Shown: piece by piece, positions 1 through 5,054 of the stretch | How the letters are laid out: each line of letters begins with the position of its first letter | Numbering within the stretch: the first letter of the stretch is position 1 | Assembly (NCBI GenBank): GCA_027348355.1 | Contig: DAIEPN010000060.1 | Span: 1-5,054 of the forward strand | Length of the DNA: 5,054 nucleotides | DNA from: Chlamydiota bacterium | Lineage (GTDB): Bacteria; Chlamydiota; Chlamydiia; Chlamydiales; Rhabdochlamydiaceae | Direction: 5' to 3' | The notes under the pieces: model-generated | The model's database searches: none | What the model was told of the DNA's origin: nothing | Seen by the model: the letters and a program-made list of their open reading frames with translations, nothing else | Position numbers and translations under genes: made by a program

Positions 1-209
1 CCATTGGTGGTATCTCCACGTCTGTTTCTATGGCATCTTTTTATTCACTCTATGAACTTTTCACACATGCATATCGTTACGACCCTAACAGTGGATTCTT
101 GGTGCACGATCCAAATCTAATAGTTAGAGAAAGTCTTCAAAATGCTGGGGCAGCCCTAGCTGGAGGAGCCATCGCTTTAGGAACTGCTTATTCCGTTGGT
201 ATACTTTAA
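1..209 (+). CDS. C-terminal end of an unidentified, probably membrane-associated protein (5' truncated by window)
   Basis: An open frame enters from the left edge (codons counted from base 3) and ends at TAA 207-209, giving 68 visible residues with no internal stop. An N-terminal stretch rich in Ser and hydrophobic residues (about visible residues 1-20) is followed by a polar, Tyr/Asp/Asn-containing linker. The last 22 or so residues (from AGAALAGG to SVGIL) are almost all Ala, Gly, Leu, Ile and Val, as in a small-residue transmembrane helix. I do not recognise the family. The start and most of the protein lie outside the window, so no function is assigned. It runs in the same direction as zwf, but a 264-base gap containing an opposite-strand gene remnant makes a shared operon unlikely. 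The reading frame is well supported by its coherent composition and length; membrane location is an inference from hydrophobicity alone. Confidence 0.6.
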   Translation, partial: IGGISTSVSMASFYSLYELFTHAYRYDPNSGFLVHDPNLIVRESLQNAGAALAGGAIALGTAYSVGIL

Positions 210-228
210 AAATCTTTCTAAACTCATT

Positions 229-390
229 TTATTTCTGGAGCGAAAGAAGGATCGTAAAACGGCTTCCTTCTCCTACTTTAGAAGAAACACTGATCACCCC
301 ATCATGTTTTTGTATGATGTTCTTCACAATAGAGAGCCCAAGTCCTGCTAAACTAATCAAAAACACTCTATCTTCAAAAAAAATTTTCAT
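229..390 (-). pseudogene. Remnant of a sensor histidine kinase: C-terminal end of the HATPase domain
   Basis: Read on the minus strand from ATG 390-388 to TAA 231-229, this frame encodes 53 residues. Residues 16-23 read GLGLSIVK, the G2 box of the histidine-kinase ATP lid. They are followed by NIIQKHDGVISVSS and then VGEGSRFTILL, which match the usual helix and the two final strands (GG.I.v.S..G.GS.F...LP) that close the HATPase_c fold. The preceding KIFFED resembles an F-box start, though this part is less certain. The dimerisation domain, phospho-acceptor His, N box and G1 box are all missing, and an in-frame TGA at 402-400 blocks extension upstream. A fragment of this kind cannot phosphorylate anything alone, so I read it as the tail of a deleted or decayed two-component sensor. 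A translated micro-protein is possible, since an A/G-rich run precedes the ATG, but less likely. It converges with the gene ending at 209. Confidence 0.6.
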
Positions 391-418
391 CTTTTTTCTT
401 CAAATCACCACAAACAAA

Positions 419-449
419 TTGCATCAAAACAAATATCTAGGTTTATACT
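419..449 (+). promoter_or_regulatory. Candidate sigma70-type promoter for the zwf-opcA-pgl operon
   Basis: TATACT at 444-449 matches five of six bases of the -10 consensus. TTGCAT at 419-424 is a weak -35 match with a 19-base spacer, which is longer than ideal. The region lies in the only sizeable gap upstream of zwf. If this -10 is used, transcription would begin near 456, giving a very short leader of about 18 bases. The prediction is by eye only. Confidence 0.3.
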
Positions 450-473
450 AGGAGAAAAATCCAGGTATATTTG

Positions 474-2018
474 ATGTCTGATACTTTTACTAATCCCTTA
501 GAAGAGAAAGGTCAAGCAAGCAGGTTTATTGATCCGTGCGTCATCGTTATTTTTGGTGCTACAGGAGATCTAACCTCCAGAAAACTTTTTCCCGCCATTT
601 ATAATTTGGCTAGAGAAGGACAACTTCCTTCCCAATTTGCTTGTGTAGGTTTTGCTAGAAGAGAAAAAACAAACGAGCAGTTTCGAGAAGAAATGCATGA
701 GGCTATTAATAAGTTTTCTAGAGTTAAACCCGCAGATGAATCTCTTTGGAAAACATTCCAAGAACAAATTTTCTACCACATTTCTGACTTCCATGTAGAT
801 GAGGGCTATCAAAACCTGAAAAAACTCTTGGATGATTTAGATACTAGGTTTGGAACCAAGGGAAATCGAATTTTCTATCTCTCTACTCAACCTAGCTGCT
901 TTACCCTCATTTGTGAAAAACTCCATCAATTTGGTCTCATCTATGACACAAACAAGATCCAGAACAAATGGTCTAGGGTGATTGTCGAAAAGCCTTTTGG
1001 AAGAGATTTAGATTCAGCTCACGCTCTACAGAAAGAACTTTTGCAATTTCTAAAGGAAGACCAAATCTATCGTATCGATCACTACCTTGGTAAAGAAACT
1101 GTCCAAAACTTACTTGTATTCCGATTTGCAAATTCGCTCTTTGAATCACTTTGGAACAATCGCTATATCGATCATGTTCAGATCACAGTTGCCGAAGACA
1201 TCGGAATCGGGACTAGGGGGAATTTCTGGGAAGAAGCGGGGTGGATCCGAGATATTGTCCAAAATCATACTATGCAGCTTCTCTCCCTTGTAGCTATGGA
1301 ACCTCCTGTAAACCTCTCTGCTGATGCCATACGTGATGAAAAAGTGAAAGTTTTGCAGTCACTACGTTGTATGAACGAAGAAGAACTCAAAACAATGGTA
1401 GTACGAGGACAATACGGACCGGGGTTTATTAACGGAGCCTCTGTTATTGGATATAGACAAGAAAACAATGTGAAACCAGACTCTCCGATCGATACATACG
1501 TAGCCGCAAAAGTTTTTATCGATAATTGGAGATGGCATGGAGTTCCATTTTATATTCGAGGGGGAAAAAGGTTACCCAAAAGGGCTACTGAAATCGCAGT
1601 CACTTTTAAAGATCCTCCTGCTGTTTTATTTCAAAATCCAGATAGAAAAAATGAGCCTAATGTCTTAGCTATACGAATTCAACCAGACGAAGGAACTTCT
1701 CTTAAAATTAACTGTAAAGTTCCGGGAACGGCTAGCCAAATTCAGCCTGTAAAAATGGACTTCCGCTATGGGTCGTATTTTGGAATGGCCTCACCTGAAG
1801 CCTACGAAAGGTTGATTTACGACTGCATTTTAGGTGATTCTACACTATTTGCAAGAGAAGATGAAGTCTTTAATTCTTGGCGATTTATTACTCCCATACT
1901 ACAATACTGGGGGGCAAATAAGCCTACTGATTTTCCCAATTATCCTGCAGGCACATGGGGTCCCAAGGCTGCAGATGATTTAATTGCCAAAGATCAAAGA
2001 AAATGGAGACTGATTTAA
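474..2018 (+). CDS. zwf: Glucose-6-phosphate 1-dehydrogenase
   Basis: This cytosolic enzyme catalyses the first step of the oxidative pentose phosphate pathway: glucose 6-phosphate + NADP+ to 6-phosphoglucono-1,5-lactone + NADPH. The 514-residue protein has the normal family length. The N-terminal Rossmann domain carries the nucleotide-binding motif FGATGDLTSRK at residues 27-37. EKPFG follows at 172-176. The substrate-binding signature RIDHYLGKE is at 200-208, with H203 and K207. The catalytic His is probably H265 in QNHTMQ. RGGKRL at 362-367 supplies the further conserved Lys. The C-terminus (FPNYPAG...GP) is also typical. The sequence resembles chlamydial Zwf as I remember it. ATG 474 is chosen; an in-frame TTG at 471 would add one residue, and TAG 438-440 closes the frame upstream. 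The nearest purine-rich Shine-Dalgarno-like run, AGGAG at 450-454, is unusually far away (19 bases). The stop overlaps the opcA start by one base. Confidence 0.96.
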   Translation: MSDTFTNPLEEKGQASRFIDPCVIVIFGATGDLTSRKLFPAIYNLAREGQLPSQFACVGFARREKTNEQFREEMHEAINKFSRVKPADESLWKTFQEQIFYHISDFHVDEGYQNLKKLLDDLDTRFGTKGNRIFYLSTQPSCFTLICEKLHQFGLIYDTNKIQNKWSRVIVEKPFGRDLDSAHALQKELLQFLKEDQIYRIDHYLGKETVQNLLVFRFANSLFESLWNNRYIDHVQITVAEDIGIGTRGNFWEEAGWIRDIVQNHTMQLLSLVAMEPPVNLSADAIRDEKVKVLQSLRCMNEEELKTMVVRGQYGPGFINGASVIGYRQENNVKPDSPIDTYVAAKVFIDNWRWHGVPFYIRGGKRLPKRATEIAVTFKDPPAVLFQNPDRKNEPNVLAIRIQPDEGTSLKINCKVPGTASQIQPVKMDFRYGSYFGMASPEAYERLIYDCILGDSTLFAREDEVFNSWRFITPILQYWGANKPTDFPNYPAGTWGPKAADDLIAKDQRKWRLI

Positions 2019-2020
2019 TG
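2005..2020 (+). promoter_or_regulatory. Ribosome binding site and coupled start of opcA (GGAG, TAATG)
   Basis: GGAG at 2005-2008, within the last codons of zwf, lies nine bases before ATG 2018-2020, and that ATG shares its A with the zwf stop TAA 2016-2018. This spacing decides the opcA start against the earlier in-frame ATG at 2003 and suggests termination-reinitiation coupling, so that OpcA is made in step with Zwf. Confidence 0.6.
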
Positions 2021-3112
2021 AGTACCTCTCTACTGGTTACGCCGTCAGATATTGAAACTCAACTTTCTAAATTTTGGGACGGTCTAGAAGGATCTAATAA
2101 AATTAGAGCATGCCTTTTTAATCTAATTATCTTTACCACAAAAGATAAGCGCAGTGATTATCTCCATACAGTGACGAAAAGAGTGATCGAAAAATTTCCT
2201 TCCCGAGTAATTTACATCACAAAGCATGAAAACCAGCTGGAAGAAATGCAGACAAAAATTTCAGTCATTTCTCCAAATAAAGATCAACCAGATGTTGCTT
2301 GCGACTTTATTGAGATTGATATCCCTCAAAAAGAAGAGAATAAAATTCCATTTCTGATTTTACCTCATATTCTTCCGGATCTCCCGGTGTATGTTCTTTG
2401 GACAGAAGATCCCTTGCTTAAAAATCCGATTGCAGTCCAACTAGAAAAGCTGGCAACACGTATGATTTTTGATTCAGAGGCTACAGAAAATTTGCACCAA
2501 TTTGCTCAAAACATTCTGTATCGTAAAAATCAATTTTCTTGTGATATAGCAGATTTAAATTGGGCTCGAATTGAAAGCTGGCGCAACCTTCTTTCCGCAG
2601 CGTTTCATTCTTTAGATAAATTTACTCAACTAAAGAATACAAAAGCGATCCGAGTTGTATACAACAATCATGAAACACCTTTTTTATGCAACACGAAAAC
2701 CCCTGCGATGTTTCTTCAGGGTTGGATCGCGTCTCAGCTGGATTGGAAATGTACAAAAGTTGACCGTGAGGGGCAAGACCATGTTTTGACCTACCTTAGT
2801 ACCAATAAAGACATCACAGTGACTCTTGAGCCGAAGTCTTATTCCCAGATGCCATCTGGCAACATCCTTTCTTGCGCGATTACAACATATAACGACGAGC
2901 AGTTCTATTTTGAGCGCAGTCTTATCCATCCTCAGCAAATCACAATCAGTATCTCCTCCCAAGAAAAATGCGAGCTTCCCTCTAAATATCTATTTACTAA
3001 ATCAGAATCTGGACACTCTTTAGTCAAAGAAATTTCTCATTCGGGAACCAGCTCCCATTATATGAACTTACTTCAACTTATCTCTAGCGAGGAATATAAA
3101 CACCTATGTTAA
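2018..3112 (+). CDS. opcA: OpcA-type glucose-6-phosphate dehydrogenase assembly/activator protein
   Basis: OpcA proteins bind glucose-6-phosphate dehydrogenase and promote its oligomerisation or activity; they are best known from cyanobacteria and are also widespread in actinobacteria. This 364-residue protein shows the family hallmarks: PSRVI at 61-65, LPDLPVYVLWTEDP at 119-132, and DLNWARIESWR at 179-189. The C-terminal half is beta-rich and more divergent. There is no signal peptide or membrane segment, so it should be cytosolic. ATG 2018 is chosen because it forms a TAATG overlap with the zwf stop and has GGAG at 2005-2008 nine bases upstream. An in-frame ATG at 2003 would add five residues inside zwf but would destroy that arrangement. 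Its position between zwf and pgl strongly supports a role in regulating Zwf. It contains eight cysteines, including the last residue (C364). Cyanobacterial OpcA is redox-controlled through cysteines, but I cannot say whether these are equivalent. Confidence 0.88.
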   Translation: MSTSLLVTPSDIETQLSKFWDGLEGSNKIRACLFNLIIFTTKDKRSDYLHTVTKRVIEKFPSRVIYITKHENQLEEMQTKISVISPNKDQPDVACDFIEIDIPQKEENKIPFLILPHILPDLPVYVLWTEDPLLKNPIAVQLEKLATRMIFDSEATENLHQFAQNILYRKNQFSCDIADLNWARIESWRNLLSAAFHSLDKFTQLKNTKAIRVVYNNHETPFLCNTKTPAMFLQGWIASQLDWKCTKVDREGQDHVLTYLSTNKDITVTLEPKSYSQMPSGNILSCAITTYNDEQFYFERSLIHPQQITISISSQEKCELPSKYLFTKSESGHSLVKEISHSGTSSHYMNLLQLISSEEYKHLC

Positions 3113-3903
3113 TGCGGTCTATTAAACCTTTTATTTTTGATGAAAAAACAGAAATTTTCGTTCCTGGGGATAAGGAAGCTACCATTTACTTTAGTGTTGC
3201 GCAATTTTTAAGTTTTGCTAAAAAGGCTATCGAGAAAAAAGGAAGTTTTTTTGTAGCCCTTTTCGGAGGGTCCACACCTAAACCTATTTATGAACTTCTC
3301 TCTACACACGAAGATTCTAGGAAAATAGATTGGTCAAAAGTTCATGTTTTTTGGAGCGATGAACGAAGTAAAGCGCCAACTGATCCGGAAAGTAATTATC
3401 ACATGGCAATACATCACGGGATCCAAAAATTGCCGATACCGGAAGAAAACATCCATCGTATGCATGCAGAAGAGAAGATAGATCAAAATGCATTTGAATA
3501 TGAAAAAACTATTAAAAGAGTACTTAAAGATCAACCTTTCGACCTAGTTATGTTAGGTATTGGTGAAGATGGACATACAGCCTCTTTATTCCCTAAAACA
3601 GAAGCCCTTGGTCTAAACGATCGCCTTGTTGCAGCCAATTTTGTCCCACAAAAAGACACCTGGCGTATGACTATGACCTACCCTTGTATCAACTCTGCTA
3701 GCAATATTGTAATTTATGTTTTAGGAGTGGATAAGAAAGAAATCATGCATAAGGTGTTTGCTGAGCCAGCGTCTAAAGACAAATTACCTTGTCAGTTGAT
3801 CGGTACAGCTAAAAACAAAGCATATTGGATTACAGATATTGCAGCAGCTGAGTTAATTTACCCTTTACTTCTCACAAAACCAAAAGGGCCTGAGCTCCTG
3901 TAA
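3106..3903 (+). CDS. pgl: 6-phosphogluconolactonase (DevB/Pgl type)
   Basis: This cytosolic hydrolase converts 6-phosphoglucono-1,5-lactone, the product of Zwf, to 6-phosphogluconate, the second step of the oxidative pentose phosphate pathway. The 265-residue protein has the usual length and the fold shared with glucosamine-6-phosphate isomerases. Visible motifs are the phosphate-binding loop FGGSTP at 53-58, WSDER at 83-87, and the signature LGIGEDGHTASLFP at 150-163, in which H157 is the expected catalytic residue. The DGHTASLFP form favours a lactonase over NagB-type deaminases, and the operon with zwf agrees. Chlamydial genomes often call this gene devB. ATG 3106 overlaps opcA by seven bases and has GAGGA (3089-3093) twelve bases upstream. 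ATG 3112, which makes a TAATG junction with the opcA stop, is an alternative two residues shorter. No truncation or missing motif is seen. Confidence 0.95.
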   Translation: MLMRSIKPFIFDEKTEIFVPGDKEATIYFSVAQFLSFAKKAIEKKGSFFVALFGGSTPKPIYELLSTHEDSRKIDWSKVHVFWSDERSKAPTDPESNYHMAIHHGIQKLPIPEENIHRMHAEEKIDQNAFEYEKTIKRVLKDQPFDLVMLGIGEDGHTASLFPKTEALGLNDRLVAANFVPQKDTWRMTMTYPCINSASNIVIYVLGVDKKEIMHKVFAEPASKDKLPCQLIGTAKNKAYWITDIAAAELIYPLLLTKPKGPELL

Positions 3904-3910
3904 AAAATCG

Positions 3911-3940
3911 CAAACAAGAGAAATTATCTTGTTTGTTTCT
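3911..3940. terminator. Shared bidirectional intrinsic terminator between pgl and the EEP gene
   Basis: A perfect 9-bp inverted repeat (CAAACAAGA at 3911-3919, TCTTGTTTG at 3927-3935) surrounds a 7-base loop. Read on the minus strand, the hairpin is followed by CGATTTTTTAC, a clear six-U tract, so it should end the EEP transcript well. On the + strand it is followed only by TTTCT, a weaker tail for the zwf operon. The hairpin spans the EEP stop codon (3924-3926) and begins seven bases after the pgl stop. The stem is AT-rich, so its strength is uncertain. Confidence 0.65.
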
Positions 3941-4934
3941 GCTTAGGATCTAGTGGCTCCCTAACAATAATATCTACAATGAGCGGCATATGGTCCGATG
4001 CAAAATGACCGTCTACCAAGGCGGGCTCAACACCATGGACCAAAACAAGTACGGATTTAGAGACGAAAATATGATCGAGAAAAACTCCAGGTGTTCCCAT
4101 TCCTTCAAACCCTTCTGACTTTCCTAAACGATTTGTAAAAGTAGAGATAGGCCCTACATGGCCTAACAAGGATTTCACTCTAGAATTTGTTACTCCCCCC
4201 CGTTTAAGTATACGCTCTATCCTATCTCCATCATAACAAGGGAGGGTTTTTATATCAGGTCTATTGGCAAATGTATTCATATCCCCCGCAAGAATCACAG
4301 CATTTGTTTCTGCATAGGGCCTTATGGTTTTAGCAACTGCCTTAGCGACTCTTTCTCTTGCGTCTGGTAGAAAAAAAGGAAGGTGCACATTAAACACATA
4401 TGATGTCTTTCCGCTGACCTTATCCAAAAGATGCACCATAGTTAAAGGAATCCCAACTACTTTATGGGGAATATCCCAGGTCCTCCCTCCTAAGAAGGTA
4501 AAACGATCCTTTCTATACAAAACCCCATCCTGATCTCCATTTTTCCCGTCATAATAAAATCCATACGTATTTCCCATATTTTGCATGAACTTCTCTACTT
4601 GATGAAACTGTAATTCCTGAATGCAAAGCACATCAGGTTGCATAGACTCTACCATTTCAATAAGTCTTGGAAATCGAGCTGGAAAACGGTTTTCAGGAGC
4701 AAGCTTATCATCATTACGGTCAAATAGCATGTTATAGGAGATGACCCGGATCTTTTCATTTGATCTTTCTAAAGCCCTACGTATCTCTTTGATCTGATTT
4801 GTAGAGTATTTCCTAGGGTTTAGGTTCTTTACATCTTGGATCTCTTCCAAAACCGGTAAGATGGAATTTTCTATCTTTGCAGATAGCAAAGAGCCGCTGA
4901 AAAGTGCTAAAAGAAGGCAGGTTTTGTATTTCAT
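3924..4934 (-). CDS. Exported endonuclease/exonuclease/phosphatase (EEP, DNase I-like) superfamily protein
   Basis: This 336-residue protein is a metal-dependent phosphoesterase of the EEP fold, which includes DNase I, exonuclease III, sphingomyelinases and inositol phosphatases. Residues 1-19 form a Sec-type signal peptide: two Lys, a hydrophobic core from about 6 to 18, and probable cleavage after LLSA. There is no lipobox Cys at the cleavage site. A helical, charged linker (about 20-60) precedes the catalytic domain. Its core motifs are all present: SYN (N68), PDVLCIQELQ with metal-binding E107, NVHLP with H184, GDMN with D218 and N220, DHIFVS with D287 and H288, and SDHMPL with D314 and H315. 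The enzyme is therefore probably active in the periplasm or outside the cell. The substrate (nucleic acid, sphingolipid or phosphoinositide) cannot be decided from these motifs. The start gives a good signal peptide although no strong Shine-Dalgarno is visible. It converges on pgl. Confidence 0.88.
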   Translation of the reverse strand: MKYKTCLLLALFSGSLLSAKIENSILPVLEEIQDVKNLNPRKYSTNQIKEIRRALERSNEKIRVISYNMLFDRNDDKLAPENRFPARFPRLIEMVESMQPDVLCIQELQFHQVEKFMQNMGNTYGFYYDGKNGDQDGVLYRKDRFTFLGGRTWDIPHKVVGIPLTMVHLLDKVSGKTSYVFNVHLPFFLPDARERVAKAVAKTIRPYAETNAVILAGDMNTFANRPDIKTLPCYDGDRIERILKRGGVTNSRVKSLLGHVGPISTFTNRLGKSEGFEGMGTPGVFLDHIFVSKSVLVLVHGVEPALVDGHFASDHMPLIVDIIVREPLDPKQKQTR

Positions 4935-5054
4935 TTATAGTACTCAGGTTTATATAAAGGCCCCTATTTTGCCTTAGTGTATGGATTTTTTTAACTTTTA
5001 AAATCGCGAAATCATAACTTCTTGATAATTAGCATATTAAAAAAATACATACAT
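4935..5054. other. AT-rich intergenic region upstream of the EEP gene
   Basis: No coding frame is supported in these 120 bases. It must carry the promoter of the minus-strand EEP gene unless that gene is cotranscribed from further right. A 10-bp palindrome TTTATATAAA at 4949-4958 contains TATAAA on the minus strand, a possible -10 element about 15-20 bases before the start codon, but no convincing -35 partner is visible. On the + strand TTGATA at 5022-5027, 18 bases before TACATA at 5046-5051, could be a weak promoter for a divergent gene beyond the window. Both proposals are tentative. Confidence 0.35.

Noticed and set aside
245..271. AGAAGGA / TCCTTCT inverted repeat that might terminate the gene ending at 209.
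   Set aside because: The loop is 13 bases and no T-run follows on either strand, and the bases encode the conserved GEGSRF part of the kinase remnant.
300..319. Inverted repeat CATCAT / ATGATG with an 8-base T-rich loop upstream of zwf.
   Set aside because: The stem is short and AT-rich, has no U-tract after it, and falls inside the codons of the kinase remnant, so chance is the simpler explanation.
1087..1293. Open + strand frame inside zwf, with similar short frames on the minus strand at 570-812 and 1265-1468.
   Set aside because: They lie wholly inside zwf, have no family motifs or ribosome sites, and their composition is what out-of-frame reading of zwf produces.
2684..2962. Minus-strand open frame of 92 codons inside opcA, and a + frame at 2826-3023.
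   Set aside because: Both overlap a well-supported gene and show no recognisable motif, so they are taken as frame shadows.
5003..5010. TCGCGA palindrome and nearby TTTTAAAA as a possible operator upstream of the EEP gene.
   Set aside because: The palindromes are only 6-8 bases and their flanks are not symmetric; no known regulator site is recognised.
1..5054. Scan for CRISPR arrays, insertion sequences, tRNA or rRNA genes, and tandem repeats.
   Set aside because: No spaced direct repeats, transposase frames, long terminal inverted repeats or structured RNA signatures were visible by eye.

Overview
The window looks like the chromosome of a member of the Chlamydiae, more likely an environmental (amoeba-associated) lineage than Chlamydia proper. 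This rests on the chlamydial flavour of the Zwf protein, the moderately AT-rich composition, and a zwf-to-pgl order that, from memory, recalls the zwf-devB pair of Chlamydia. No search could be run, so the phylum is an inference of moderate confidence.

Layout, left to right. Bases 1-209 hold the 3' end of a + strand gene whose product ends in a small-residue, membrane-like helix; I do not recognise it. Bases 210-473 separate it from zwf. On the minus strand of that gap (229-390) is a 53-codon fragment that reads as the extreme C-terminus of a sensor histidine kinase, with the G2 ATP-lid box and the last strands of the ATPase domain. The rest of the kinase is absent and an in-frame stop lies just upstream, so it appears to be a gene remnant. 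A candidate zwf promoter lies at 419-449.

Bases 474-3903 form a tight three-gene operon for the oxidative branch of the pentose phosphate pathway: zwf (glucose-6-phosphate dehydrogenase), opcA (the OpcA-type G6PDH assembly/activator protein) and pgl (6-phosphogluconolactonase). The genes overlap at TAATG-type junctions, which suggests translational coupling. Zwf makes 6-phosphoglucono-lactone and NADPH, OpcA is expected to bind and activate Zwf, and Pgl hydrolyses the lactone. The decarboxylating third enzyme, Gnd, is not in the window.

The operon converges with a minus-strand gene (3924-4934) for an exported protein of the endonuclease/exonuclease/phosphatase (EEP, DNase I-like) superfamily. 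The two transcription units share a hairpin at 3911-3935, which has a good U-tract for the minus-strand gene. The last 120 bases (4935-5054) are an AT-rich intergenic region upstream of the EEP gene and hold no coding sequence that I can support.

I see no convincing new multi-gene system. The points most worth a second look are the OpcA gene inside a chlamydia-like zwf-pgl operon, the kinase remnant, and the secreted EEP enzyme of unknown substrate.
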